From Myxococcus virescens (GTDB lineage Bacteria; Myxococcota; Myxococcia; Myxococcales; Myxococcaceae), in assembly GCF_900101905.1 (NCBI RefSeq), contig NZ_FNAJ01000026.1, positions 1 to 61,964 on the forward strand: 61,964 nucleotides of DNA. Direction: 5' to 3'. Below the pieces are notes generated by a model. It was given only the letters and a program-made list of their open reading frames with translations, was not told where the DNA came from and made no database searches. The translations under genes and the position numbers were made by a program. Shown piece by piece: positions 43,766-53,008 of this stretch (positions within the stretch are counted from its first letter, which is position 1; every line of letters starts with the position of its first letter).

Positions 43766-45244
43766 TCAGTGCCCCGGCCCCTCGCGGGGCAGCCAGGCGG
43801 TGAAGCTCATGCCGCCCTCGGAGCAGGACTCCACCGCCAGCTTTCCGCCGTGGGCCACGGCGATCTGCCTGGCGATGTAGAGCCCCAGACCCAGGCCCTC
43901 TGGCGTGGCGCCGCGCTCCCTGCGGAAGGGCTCGAAGAGGGAGGAGCGCTCCTCCGCCGCCACCGTGAGTCCGGGGCTCCTCACACATAACGTGACGCCG
44001 CCCACCGCGCCCACCGCGCGCAGGGTGACTGGCGAATCCTCGGCCCCTTGATGGAGCACGCTGCTCAGGAGGTTGTCGGCCAGCTGTGCCAGCCGGTGGG
44101 TGTCCCAGTGGCCGCGCAGGTCGCCTTCCGCCTCCAGGTGGAGGGTTCGCTCGGGATGCTCACGGCGGCGCTCCTCCACGACGCGCGCCACCACCGCGTC
44201 CAGCACGGCGGGCTCTGGCCGCAGCGCCAGGCCGCCCGCCAGCCGCGTGCGGGTGAAGTCCATCAACTCCTGGAGCATCCGCTCCATGCGCCGGGCGGAC
44301 CGGGCCACCTGGCTCACCAGGGTGCGCTGCGGCTCCTCCAGTCCGTCCAGCCGCTGCAGGGAGCGCGTGCCCTCCCGCAGCGATTGCAGGGGCGCTCGCA
44401 GCTCCGCGTCTACGGCGCCCAGCATCTGGTGCCGGAACTGCTCGGTGTTCGCGGAGAGCTCCTCCGCGGCCTTGCGGCTGCTGATGTCCCAGACGGCGAC
44501 CAACCGCACCTGCCGGCCTTCCCACGTCACGTAGCGCCCCAGCACCTCCAGGGGCAGCCGCTGACCATCCCGGCGGAGGACGACCACCTCATAGGGAGCC
44601 TCCAGCCCGCGGCTGAGCACCAGCCCCACCTGCGAGCGGAACTCCGGGGCGACGTAGTCCGCCAGGTGCCGGCCGATCATCTCTGAGGGTGACGCGTAGC
44701 CCAGCAGCTGCGACATCGCGCGGTTGGCGTCCATCACGATGCCGTTGTCATGCAGGAAGTGCCCGTCACAGGCCACGTCCGCCAGGCTGCGCATGTGAGA
44801 CTCCCGCGCGCGCAGCCGCTGCTCCTCGAGGAAGCGCTCCGTCTCGTCGCGCACCCACAACGCCACCCCCGCCAGCGCGCCGCCCTGCAGCGCCGGGGAC
44901 AGGCCCACCCGCAGGTGTCGCTCACCCGCGGCGGGGGCCAGCACGCCCCGCACGGGGGCATCCGTGACGTCCTCTCCGGAGAGTGCCCGGGCCAGCAGCG
45001 GTGACAGTGCCTGCGCCACCTGCGGCCACAGCTCCGCGAGAGGACGGCCCACGTGCGCGCGCGGCTCCAGGCCGGACAGCGCCGCCAGCGTGGCATTCAC
45101 CCACACGGGACGCAGCTCCCGGTCCAGCAGGGCCACCCCACAACCCGCCGCACTCAGGAGGGCCCCCAGAAAGGGCCGAGCCTCCTCGGGCGCCGCCAGC
45201 GTGGACGGACCTTCGGAATACCGGTGGAGTAGGGACTGCGACAT
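43766..45244 (-). CDS. Degenerate PAS histidine kinase (pseudo-kinase) between atpH and atpA
   Basis: A 492-residue kinase-like protein: PAS-like domains at about 25-135 and 150-255, a dimerisation/H-box region and an ATPase-like domain. The H-box reads LGAVDAELRAPL, with Ala280 at the position of the phospho-acceptor His. The N-box has LADNLLSSVLHQG, with Ser395 for the second Asn, and the D-box reads VRSPGLTV without its Asp. The G2 region GLGLGLYIARQIAVAHGG is intact. It is therefore probably not an active kinase but may still dimerise, sense through PAS and bind partners. The frame is uninterrupted over 1.48 kb, so it looks maintained. Confidence 0.85.
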   Translation of the reverse strand: MSQSLLHRYSEGPSTLAAPEEARPFLGALLSAAGCGVALLDRELRPVWVNATLAALSGLEPRAHVGRPLAELWPQVAQALSPLLARALSGEDVTDAPVRGVLAPAAGERHLRVGLSPALQGGALAGVALWVRDETERFLEEQRLRARESHMRSLADVACDGHFLHDNGIVMDANRAMSQLLGYASPSEMIGRHLADYVAPEFRSQVGLVLSRGLEAPYEVVVLRRDGQRLPLEVLGRYVTWEGRQVRLVAVWDISSRKAAEELSANTEQFRHQMLGAVDAELRAPLQSLREGTRSLQRLDGLEEPQRTLVSQVARSARRMERMLQELMDFTRTRLAGGLALRPEPAVLDAVVARVVEERRREHPERTLHLEAEGDLRGHWDTHRLAQLADNLLSSVLHQGAEDSPVTLRAVGAVGGVTLCVRSPGLTVAAEERSSLFEPFRRERGATPEGLGLGLYIARQIAVAHGGKLAVESCSEGGMSFTAWLPREGPGH

Positions 45245-45289
45245 GTTCAGGTCATCCAGGCGGCGCGGGGCTGTCCCGCACCACCTGAG

Positions 45290-45318
45290 AGTATACCGCT
45301 GTCAGGGTCCGCTGGAAA
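45290..45318 (-). promoter_or_regulatory. Sigma-70-like promoter of the pseudo-kinase gene
   Basis: On the minus strand TTTCCA (45318-45313) and TATACT (45295-45290) are separated by 17 bases, about 45 bases before the ATG at 45244. It falls between atpH and the kinase-like gene. If used, the kinase-like gene and perhaps atpA can be transcribed apart from atpH. Confidence 0.45.
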
Positions 45319-45390
45319 TACCGGTTAGCCCTGGACTGCGGGGTGATAAAGACGACCTGGAACGTTGGTTGCCCGGCGAGCGGGCGGGTT

Positions 45391-45939
45391 TCAGCGCTGC
45401 TTCAGTTCGCGGCGCATCTCTTCGAGCTGGGTCCGGATGCTGCCGTCGTAGAGGATGCTGCCCACCTGGGCGGAGACACCACCCAGCAGGCTGGGGTCCA
45501 CGCGCGTCTCCAGAAGGACGTTGCGCTGGGTCAGCTGCTGCAGGGTCTGCTGGAGCTGGGCCAGGGCGTCGGCCGGAAGCGGCGCGGCGCTGGTGACGTG
45601 GCCCCGGACGCGGCCGGCACGGGCGTCCGCCATGTCGCGGAAGAGGCGGGCGATGTCCGCCAGGTAGCCCAGGCGGTTGCGGTCCACCAGCAGGCGGAGG
45701 GTGTTGGCCAGCGTGGCCTCCACGCCGCCGGGGATGGCCTGCATCACCGACTCCACCACCCGCAGGCGCTGCTCACGGGTGTAGGCGGGGTTGACGAGCA
45801 CATCCGTCAGCTCGGCGTTCTTCGCGATGACGTCGGCGAAGGCGCTGAGCTGCTCGGCGACGGCGTCAGTGCGGCCCGCCTCCGAAGCGACATCGAGGAG
45901 GGCGCGGGCGTAGCGGCGGGCGATCGACACGTTCACCAT
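45391..45939 (-). CDS. atpH: ATP synthase F1 subunit delta
   Basis: A 182-residue delta subunit (OSCP-like) of the F1 stalk: VSIARRYARALLDVASEAGRTDAVAEQLSAFADVI at the N-terminus, LLVDRNRLGYLADIARLFRDMADARAGRVRGHVTSAAPLPADAL, and the C-terminal VDPSLLGGVSAQVGSILYDGSIRTQLEEMRREL. It links F1 to the peripheral stalk. ATG 45939 is the conserved start. The atpB, atpE and atpF genes normally upstream are absent; a divergent hsp70 gene lies there instead. A small hairpin (45371-45385) follows the stop. Confidence 0.95.
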   Translation of the reverse strand: MVNVSIARRYARALLDVASEAGRTDAVAEQLSAFADVIAKNAELTDVLVNPAYTREQRLRVVESVMQAIPGGVEATLANTLRLLVDRNRLGYLADIARLFRDMADARAGRVRGHVTSAAPLPADALAQLQQTLQQLTQRNVLLETRVDPSLLGGVSAQVGSILYDGSIRTQLEEMRRELKQR

Positions 45940-46130
45940 GGCGGTCGCGCCCTTAGCACGGGGATTTCCCCCGGGCAACGTCCCTGGCATCGCGAAGCCC
46001 TGTCACCGGGGGCACGCTTGCTGGCCCGGGTCGTGGCGTGGGAAAGCGGCGCTTATTGGCACGCCGGCGAGGGAAGGGGGCTTGGCGAGCTGGCGCGAAC
46101 ACCCGTAGGGTGGTGTCCTCTCGGCCCCCC

Positions 46131-47957
46131 ATGCATGACCCCGTCATCGGCATCGACCTGGGTACTACCAACAGCGCCGTGGCGACCGTGGAAGACGGAC
46201 GCCCGCGCATGATTCCCCCGCGCGCGGGTGGCCGGTTGACGCCGTCCACGCTGGGCGTGAACAAAGCTGGCGAGCGCGTGGTGGGCGCCGCGGCACAAGC
46301 ACTGGGCGAGGAGCATCCAGACGCCGTGGTGTGGGCCACCAAGCGCTTCCTGGGGCGCCGCTACACGCCGGAGCTGGTGCAGGAGGCGAAGGCGCTGGTG
46401 CCGTATCCGCTGGTGGCCGGGCCCTCTGGCGACGTGCGCGTGCGGCTCGCAGGGCGGGTGATGCCCGTCACGCAGGTGTCCGCGATGATTCTGGGCGAGC
46501 TGGCCCTGGACGCGCAGGCGCACTTCGGCCGCCCCGTCACCAAGTGTGTCATCACGGTTCCGGCCAACTTCGACGACAACCAGCGGCAGGCCACGCGCGA
46601 GGCGGCCAGCATCGCCGGGCTGGACGTGGTGCGGCTGGTGAACGAGCCCACCGCCGCGGCGCTGGCGTATGGCCTGTCACGCGGCTTCGAAGGCAACGCG
46701 CTGGTGTTCGACCTGGGCGGTGGCACCTTCGATGTGTCCATCCTCGAGGTGAAGTCCGGTGTCTTCGAGGTGCGCGCCACCGGCGGCGATCCGCGGCTGG
46801 GTGGCGAGGACTTCGACCAGCGCATCGTCCAGTGGCTCCTGGCGCAGGTGGACGATGAGCTGCGGCACGTGGTGTCGCAGGACGCGCAGAGCCTGCGCCG
46901 GCTGAAGGTGGCCGCCGAGTCCGCCAAGCGCGAGCTCACCGAGAAGGAAGAGGCGTCCATCTACGTCGCCGGGTTGGGCGACCATTCGGCGCCCGGCAAG
47001 CGGATGGCGGAGCTGGAGACGGTGCTGACGCGCTCCTTCTTCGAAACGCTGTCCGAGCCGCTGTCGCGCCGCTGCCTCGATGTCTGCGAGTCGGTGATGC
47101 GCGAGGCGAAGATGGACCCCCGCGCGGTGGACGTGGTGCTGCTGGTGGGCGGCATGACGCGCGTGCCGCTGGTGCGGCGGTTGGTGGCGGACTTCTTCGG
47201 CCGCGCGCCCTCCACGGACGTGCACCCGGAGGAGGCCGTCGCGCTGGGCGCCGCGGTGCAGGCCGACGAGCTCGTCCGTCAGTCCGGTCAGGCGCTGCTG
47301 CTGGACGTCGCCGCCCAGAGCCTGGGCGTGGGCGTCATGGGTGGGCGCGTGAAGCGGCTCATCCCGAAGAACACCGGCGTGCCGGTGGTGGCGCGGGACA
47401 TCTTCTATCCGGGCAGCTCCGGCCAGCAGGAAGCGCGCATCCCCGTGTACCAGGGCGAGAGCGAGTTCCAGGACGAGAACTACAAGCTGGGCGAGGTGGT
47501 GCTGAAGCGCCTCCACGTCGCCGCGCGCGGAGAGGTGCCGCTGGAGGTCGTCTTCGAGCTGTCCAGCGAGGCCATCCTGTCCGTCAAGGCCACGGACCTG
47601 ACCTCCGGCAACATGGAGGCCGTGCGGCTGGAGGCCCGTGCGGGGCTGCCGCAGGGCGAGGCGGAGAAGCTGGGCGCGGAGCAGGCCCACTACGCGCGCT
47701 CGCAGGGCGTGGTGGACGCGAAGCGCGCGGAGGAGCTGTTCCGCAAGCTGCTGGAGCGCGGGGAGAAGCTGGCGCGGCTGCTCCAGCGCAGCGCGCAGGA
47801 GAACCCCAGCCCGGAGGCGCAGGCCACCCTGGGCACGGTGCAGCGTCTGTTGGATGGTGGCCGCTCTGCCCTCGACAGCGGCAACGCGGCGCAGTGCGCC
47901 ACCATTGCCAAGCAGCTCACGCGGCTGTTGTCCGGTCGCCAGGAGCCTCGCGCCTGA
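46131..47957 (+). CDS. Hsp70-family chaperone (DnaK-like)
   Basis: A 608-residue Hsp70: nucleotide-binding domain with the phosphate loops IGIDLGTTNSAVA and ALVFDLGGGTFDVSI, VITVPANFDDNQRQATREAASIAGLDVVRLVNEPTAAALAYGL and VVLLVGGMTRVPLVR; then a substrate-binding beta domain and a helical lid. It refolds or remodels proteins with ATP. It is shorter than DnaK (about 640), lacks the C-terminal disordered tail and the EEVD-like end, and has no dnaJ or grpE beside it, so it is one of the extra Hsp70 paralogues myxobacteria carry. ATG 46131 is the start; upstream sequence in the frame is not conserved. Confidence 0.93.
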   Translation: MHDPVIGIDLGTTNSAVATVEDGRPRMIPPRAGGRLTPSTLGVNKAGERVVGAAAQALGEEHPDAVVWATKRFLGRRYTPELVQEAKALVPYPLVAGPSGDVRVRLAGRVMPVTQVSAMILGELALDAQAHFGRPVTKCVITVPANFDDNQRQATREAASIAGLDVVRLVNEPTAAALAYGLSRGFEGNALVFDLGGGTFDVSILEVKSGVFEVRATGGDPRLGGEDFDQRIVQWLLAQVDDELRHVVSQDAQSLRRLKVAAESAKRELTEKEEASIYVAGLGDHSAPGKRMAELETVLTRSFFETLSEPLSRRCLDVCESVMREAKMDPRAVDVVLLVGGMTRVPLVRRLVADFFGRAPSTDVHPEEAVALGAAVQADELVRQSGQALLLDVAAQSLGVGVMGGRVKRLIPKNTGVPVVARDIFYPGSSGQQEARIPVYQGESEFQDENYKLGEVVLKRLHVAARGEVPLEVVFELSSEAILSVKATDLTSGNMEAVRLEARAGLPQGEAEKLGAEQAHYARSQGVVDAKRAEELFRKLLERGEKLARLLQRSAQENPSPEAQATLGTVQRLLDGGRSALDSGNAAQCATIAKQLTRLLSGRQEPRA

Positions 47958-48027
47958 GCGTCCATCCCCGAACGGTGGCCCCGGGCGCCGGTGGCCTTGG
48001 CACCCCTTTCCACCTATCCGTGAACGT

Positions 48028-49191
48028 ATGAGCCCTCCTCCCAACGCGCGTGACACCGTGTTCGTGGTGGATGACTCCCGTACCGCCCGGGAGGTGGTGC
48101 GCCTGCACCTGACACGGCTGGGCTGCGAGGCGGTGGCGCTGGAGGGCGGCGAGGCGTGCATGGCCGAGCTGGCCCGGCGCACCCCGGCGCTCATCCTGTT
48201 GGACCTGCGCATGGAGCGCATGCAGGGCGACGAGGTGTGCCGGCTGGTGAAGGCACACGCCGCGGGGCGCAACGTGCCCGTCATCATGTTCACCTCCGGC
48301 GGCGAGCCCCACGAGGTGATGCACTGCTGGCGCGCGGGCGCCGACGACTTCCTGCCCAAGCCGGTGGCGCTGGGCGCCCTGGAGGCGAAGCTGGCCGCGG
48401 TGCGCCAGGCCCGGGAGCGTGTCCGCGAGGGCCTGCCGCGTGGGCGCCGGGTGCTGCTGGTGGAGGGCGGGCGTTTCCTGCACACCTTCCTGGGCGGCTC
48501 GTTGGAGCAGGAGGGCCTCCACGTCCTCTACGCGCGGGACATGGGGGACGCGGCGAACCTGGCGGCGGAGCACGGCGCGCAGTTGGATGGCTTCGTGGTG
48601 GACGTGTCGCGCACGCCGCGCGAGGCGCTGGCCCTGGCCACGAAGCTCCACGACGCGCACCCGCGCAAGCCGCTGGTGCTGCTGTCGCGCGCGGAGGAGT
48701 CGCAGGAGGTGCTCGCCCGGGCGCAGGCGCTGGGGGGCGCGCCGCTCCTGGAGAAGCGTCACATGGGCGCGGACGAGCTGCTCGGCTGCGTCCTGGGGCG
48801 ACTGCTTCCGGGCCACGCCCCGCTGCGTGCCGCGGAGCGCGTGCCCTTCTTCACGGTGGTGGAGTTCACCACGCCCCACGGGGCGACGCTGTCGGGCTTC
48901 AGCCATGACGCGGGGCCGGGCGCGCTCTTCGTGCGCACCCTGACGCCGGCGCGCGAGGGCACCCGGCTGACGCTGAAGGTGTTGCTCGCGGGCCAGCGCG
49001 CGCCCTGCACCGCCGAGGCGACGGTGGCGTGGTCCAACCCGCCCCTGCCGCAGGGCGTCTTCCGGTCCTCGGTGGGCATGGGGCTGCGGCTGGAGCACAT
49101 GGACCCGGTGCTCACCCAGCAGTTCGTCCGCTTCGTGCCCCGGGGCCTCGGTTTTCCGGCTCCAGGTTCGCCGCGCGCCTCAGGTTTCTGA
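48028..49191 (+). CDS. REC-REC-PilZ domain protein
   Basis: A 387-residue signalling protein. Receiver 1 (about 10-125) is complete: VVDDSRT (Asp15, Asp16), LLDLRM (Asp59) and LPKPV (Lys111). Receiver 2 (about 140-260) is degenerate: it has VEGGRF in place of the acidic pair but keeps Asp192 (VVDVS) and Lys243. A PilZ-like C-terminal domain (about 270-370) shows VEFTTPHGATLSGFSHDAGPGALFVRT and MGLRLEHMD; the c-di-GMP-binding RxxxR is not visible, so second-messenger binding is doubtful. It begins 70 bases after the hsp70 stop. Confidence 0.85.
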   Translation: MSPPPNARDTVFVVDDSRTAREVVRLHLTRLGCEAVALEGGEACMAELARRTPALILLDLRMERMQGDEVCRLVKAHAAGRNVPVIMFTSGGEPHEVMHCWRAGADDFLPKPVALGALEAKLAAVRQARERVREGLPRGRRVLLVEGGRFLHTFLGGSLEQEGLHVLYARDMGDAANLAAEHGAQLDGFVVDVSRTPREALALATKLHDAHPRKPLVLLSRAEESQEVLARAQALGGAPLLEKRHMGADELLGCVLGRLLPGHAPLRAAERVPFFTVVEFTTPHGATLSGFSHDAGPGALFVRTLTPAREGTRLTLKVLLAGQRAPCTAEATVAWSNPPLPQGVFRSSVGMGLRLEHMDPVLTQQFVRFVPRGLGFPAPGSPRASGF

Positions 49192-49344
49192 GAGGCGAGG
49201 ACGCCCGCACCGGGTGGCGGGGCCGGGGTTTCCCAGGGGCCAGTGCCCTGGCACGCCGGTGGCAGATGTCCCGGCCGCCGCTGGCGTGGCACCGGGGAGG
49301 CCCGGGGGGCCGTCAGTGGGGCCGAAGTGCAACGGGAGGGTCGA

Positions 49345-51453
49345 ATGCGGCAGTGGAAACGCTGGAGCTGGGCCGGAGTGGTGGCTGTCGTCGCGGTGGG
49401 GTGTGACGAGGGCAACAAGCCGTTGTCCCCGGTCGACAACGAGCCCGTGCAGCAGGAGGCCCGGCTGGAGAGCTTCCCTGGCTGTGAGGCCCTGGAGCAG
49501 CACATCGAGGACACGGCGACGAAGCAGATGCGCGCGTCGCTGGAGGTCTACAAGCAGTACGCCTACGGCGGTGGCCGTGGGGGCGAGGCGCCGCCCATGA
49601 CGGGCGCGCCGCAGGAGGACAACTCCGGAGGCGGCGACAGGCCCAACGACTACACGGGCACGAACAACCAGGTCGCCGGCGTGCACGAGGCCGACTTCGT
49701 GCAGAACGACGGCACGCGCATCTTCGTGCTGTCGGGCCCCCGGCTCTACATCCACCGTTCGTGGCCCGCGGAGCAGCTCACGCGGACGGCCGCGCTGGAG
49801 GTGGAGGGCTGGCCACAGGAGATGTTGCTCGACGCCGAGCGCAACCGGCTGGTCATCACCTCGGCGGTGGCCGAGGACCGGCCCGGGACGGTGGCGGGGG
49901 GCCGCGGCACGGACGACATGCCGGTTGTTGACTGCGCCAGCTTTGGTTGTGGCCCTGCGTACAGCAACACCGTGAAGGTGACGGTGGTGGACGTGGCGGA
50001 CCTGGAGGCGCCTCGGGTGCTGGAGCAGGTCTACCTGCCCGGCGGCTACATCAACGCCCGGCGCGTGGACAGCGCGGTGCGGCTGGTGTTCTCGGACGGG
50101 TTCCGCTGGCCGGCGGACGTGCGCTTCTATCCCGAATACTCGCCGGGGTTCTTCGATGACCGCTCCCGGCTGGTCGCGTCCATCGACGCGCTCATCAAGC
50201 AGAACGAGCAGCGCATCCGCGCGCAGTCGCTGGAGGATTGGCTACCGAAGGGCCGGCGCGTGACGGCGGACGGCGAGGTGAAGCCGCTCGCGTATGACTG
50301 CACGTCGTTCTACCGCGCCAACGGGCCCACCGGGCTGGGCCTGATGTCGGTGCTGTCGCTGAACCTGGACGCGGAGGATGCGTCGCCCAGCCGGACCAGC
50401 GTGGTGGGCACGCCCGGCGAGGTGTACGCGTCCCATGAGGCGCTCTACGTGGCGTCTCGCCACTGGTGGTGGTGGCCGGAGCCCGGCCAGACGCCGCACA
50501 CGTACCTCCACAAGTTCGACATCCGCGACCCGGACCAGGCCACCTACGTGGGCAGCGGCACGGTGGAGGGATACATCGTCAACCAGTTCGCCATGGACGA
50601 GCGCGAGGGCGTGCTGCGGGTGGCCACCACCGTGGAGCTCCCACCGGAGAACCCGGGGACCGGGAACGGCGGGGACACCGTGTGGACGCCTCCGGAGACG
50701 GTCAACCGCGTGGTGACGTTCCACGAGGAGGGCGGACACCTGAAGGAGCTGGGCCGCAGCGAGGACCTGGCCCGCGGCGAGCGCATCTTCAGCGCGCGCT
50801 TCATGGGCACGCGTGGCTACGTCGTCACCTTCCGGCAGGTGGACCCGCTCTTCACCTTCGACCTGAGCGACCCGGCGAACCCGCGCAAGGTGGGCGAGCT
50901 GAAGATTCCGGGCTTCTCCACGTACATCCACCCGCTGGGTGACACGCACCTGCTCACCTTCGGCGAGCACCGCAACGAGGACGGCACCTGGCAGGACCGC
51001 GCCCTCAAGCTGTCGCTCTTCGACGTGAGTGACCTGGCGCAGCCCCGGGAGACCTTCACGCAGCAGCTGGGCTCGATGGGCAGCCACAGCGAGGCGCTCT
51101 ACGAGCACAAGGCCTTCACCTACTTCCCCGCTAAGGGGTTGCTGGCCCTGCCCTTCACGGACTGGGACTACAACGCCTCCGACTACTGGTCCGGCTTCCG
51201 CAGCGAGCTGCGCGTCTTCCGCGTGGACACGGCCACGGGCTTCTCGCCGGTGGGCACCGTCTCCGTGCGGGACATGTACCAGTCGTTCAACTTCCGGAAC
51301 TGGAGCTGGTACTGGCAGCCCACGGTGCGCCGAAGCATCATGGCGGACGACTACGTCTACACCATCTCTGACGCGGGGCTGCGCGTGTCCCACGTGGACA
51401 GCCTCCAGACGCCGCTGGTCACCGCGCCCTTCCATCCGCCCATGCTGCCGTGA
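49345..51453 (+). CDS. Beta-propeller lipoprotein (Beta_propel, WD40-like)
   Basis: A 702-residue lipoprotein (lipobox VVAVVAVGC). The mature part shows the pattern of the Beta_propel family of secreted proteins with a WD40-like C-terminal propeller: TGTNNQVAGVHEADFVQNDGTRIFVLSGPRLYIHR, MLLDAERNRLVITS, VKVTVVDVADLEAPRVLEQVYLPGGYINARRV, YLHKFDIRDPDQATYVGSGTVEGYIVNQFAMDERE, GTRGYVVTFRQVDPLFTFDLSDPANPRKVGELKIPGFSTYIHPLGDTHLLTFGE. No enzymatic residue identified. The start ATG 49345 has GGGAGG upstream. Probably at the outer membrane or cell surface. Confidence 0.87.
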   Translation: MRQWKRWSWAGVVAVVAVGCDEGNKPLSPVDNEPVQQEARLESFPGCEALEQHIEDTATKQMRASLEVYKQYAYGGGRGGEAPPMTGAPQEDNSGGGDRPNDYTGTNNQVAGVHEADFVQNDGTRIFVLSGPRLYIHRSWPAEQLTRTAALEVEGWPQEMLLDAERNRLVITSAVAEDRPGTVAGGRGTDDMPVVDCASFGCGPAYSNTVKVTVVDVADLEAPRVLEQVYLPGGYINARRVDSAVRLVFSDGFRWPADVRFYPEYSPGFFDDRSRLVASIDALIKQNEQRIRAQSLEDWLPKGRRVTADGEVKPLAYDCTSFYRANGPTGLGLMSVLSLNLDAEDASPSRTSVVGTPGEVYASHEALYVASRHWWWWPEPGQTPHTYLHKFDIRDPDQATYVGSGTVEGYIVNQFAMDEREGVLRVATTVELPPENPGTGNGGDTVWTPPETVNRVVTFHEEGGHLKELGRSEDLARGERIFSARFMGTRGYVVTFRQVDPLFTFDLSDPANPRKVGELKIPGFSTYIHPLGDTHLLTFGEHRNEDGTWQDRALKLSLFDVSDLAQPRETFTQQLGSMGSHSEALYEHKAFTYFPAKGLLALPFTDWDYNASDYWSGFRSELRVFRVDTATGFSPVGTVSVRDMYQSFNFRNWSWYWQPTVRRSIMADDYVYTISDAGLRVSHVDSLQTPLVTAPFHPPMLP

Positions 51454-51463
51454 CGTGGGCTTG

Positions 51464-51492
51464 CCCCCTGGGACGCCGGGTGTCCCAGGGGG
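51464..51492 (+). terminator. Hairpin terminator after the propeller lipoprotein
   Basis: Perfect 10-bp stem (51464-51473 with 51483-51492), 9-base loop, starting 11 bases after the stop codon. Confidence 0.75.
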
Positions 51493-51600
51493 GACGTCAT
51501 CCCGGGTGTGTGGCCGGGCCTCCCTGTCAGGCGAGGGGGCGTGGCGCGTCGGACGTGGACAGCGCATTCCCTGCCGGAAGGCGCTATAGGCGCACTCCCC

Positions 51601-52995
51601 ATGTCCACCGCCGTGTTGCCAACGTCCTCCGTGAATTCTCCCCGCACCGAGCTCCGTGAGCTGGCTCGGCTGGCGGTTCCCATCGCCATCGCCCAGGGCG
51701 GGCAGGCGCTCATGGGGTTGGTGGATACGCTGGTGGTGGGCCGCGCGGGGACGTCCGCGCTGGCGGCGGTGGGCCTGGGCAACGGCCTCTACTTCGCGGT
51801 CAGCTCCTTCGGCATGGGCTTGATGATGGGGTTCGACCCCATGATTTCCCAGGCCATTGGCGCACGGCAGTTCACCCGGGCGCGGGCGCTGTTGTGGCAG
51901 GGCGCGTGGATGGCGTTCTGCGCGGGGGTGATGCTGGCCACGCTGATGTCGCTGTCGCCGCGGCTGCTGCCGCTGGCGGGCATCAGTGAGGCGGAGGCCG
52001 CGGGCGCCAGCCAGTACCTGATGTGGCGCGCACCCGGCATGCCGATGATGCTGATGTTCCTCACCATGCGCTCCTATCTCCAGGCCACCGCCTTCACGCG
52101 GCCGCTGGTGATTGCGACGGTGGTGGCCAACATCTTCAACCTGCTGGGCAACCTGCTGCTCGTCTTCGGTGGCGCCAATCTGCCGGCGTGGCTCGGCCCG
52201 CTGCGGTCGGTGCCGGCCCTGGGTGTGGCGGGCTCCGCGATGGCGACATCGGCGAGCATCGGCATCGAGCTCGTCATCGCGGTGCTGTTCATTCGCAGCC
52301 GCAAGGTGGAAGGGGCGCCCGCGCGGCGTCTGCCGGTGTGGGCGGACCTCTCGCGAGCCATCCGGCTGGGCCTCCCCATTGGTCTTCACATCTGCGCGGA
52401 GGTCGGCGTGTTCGCGCTGGCGGGCGTGCTGGCGGCGGGGCTGGGGCCGGCGAGCGTGGGCGCGCACCAGATTGCCATCTCCTTCGCGAGCGTCTCCTTC
52501 ACCGTGGCCATGGGCATTGGTAACGCGGGCAGCGTGCGGGTGGGCTGGGCGGTGGGCGCGCACAACACGCCGCAGGCGCGGCTCAGCGGCTTCATGGCGC
52601 TGGCGGGTGGCGCGGGCTTCATGGCGCTGAGTGGCCTGGTGTTCGCGCTGTTCCCTCACACGCTGGCGAAGCTGGCGGGGGCGCCCGCGGACGTGCTGCC
52701 GCTGCTGATTCCGCTGCTGATGGTGAGCGCCATCTTCCAGGTGTTCGACGGGGCGCAGGGTGTGGGCGCGGGCGTGCTGCGCGGCGCGGGCGACACGCGC
52801 TTCACCTTCCTGGCGAACATGGTGGGGCACTACGCCATTGGTCTGCCGGTGACGCTGCTGCTGGCCTTCAAGCTGGGCCTGGGTGTGGTGGGCATCTGGT
52901 GGGGGCTGTGCGCGGGCCTCATCAGCGTGGCGGTGGCGCTGGTGTGGCGCTTCAACCGGATGAGCGCGGGCACGCTGCGTCCGGTCGAAGCGTAG
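51601..52995 (+). CDS. MATE-family efflux transporter
   Basis: A 464-residue inner-membrane antiporter with about 12 hydrophobic segments and the MATE pattern: LARLAVPIAIAQGGQALMGLVDTLVVGRAGTSALAAVGLGNGLYF, MGLMMGFDPMISQAIGARQ, and in the second half VGAHQIAISFASVSFTVAMGIGNAGSVRVGWAVGAHN and FDGAQGVGAGVLRGAGDTRF. These transporters export cationic drugs or metabolites using Na+ or H+. ATG 51601 is the first start without upstream conserved sequence. It ends 13 bases from the convergent esterase gene. Confidence 0.93.
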   Translation: MSTAVLPTSSVNSPRTELRELARLAVPIAIAQGGQALMGLVDTLVVGRAGTSALAAVGLGNGLYFAVSSFGMGLMMGFDPMISQAIGARQFTRARALLWQGAWMAFCAGVMLATLMSLSPRLLPLAGISEAEAAGASQYLMWRAPGMPMMLMFLTMRSYLQATAFTRPLVIATVVANIFNLLGNLLLVFGGANLPAWLGPLRSVPALGVAGSAMATSASIGIELVIAVLFIRSRKVEGAPARRLPVWADLSRAIRLGLPIGLHICAEVGVFALAGVLAAGLGPASVGAHQIAISFASVSFTVAMGIGNAGSVRVGWAVGAHNTPQARLSGFMALAGGAGFMALSGLVFALFPHTLAKLAGAPADVLPLLIPLLMVSAIFQVFDGAQGVGAGVLRGAGDTRFTFLANMVGHYAIGLPVTLLLAFKLGLGVVGIWWGLCAGLISVAVALVWRFNRMSAGTLRPVEA

Positions 52996-53008
52996 CGGCG
53001 CGCGGCGG

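Noticed and set aside
50242..52830. An 862-codon minus-strand frame across the propeller and MATE genes
   Set aside because: It spans two well supported plus-strand genes and reads as His/Arg/Gln-rich shadow sequence.
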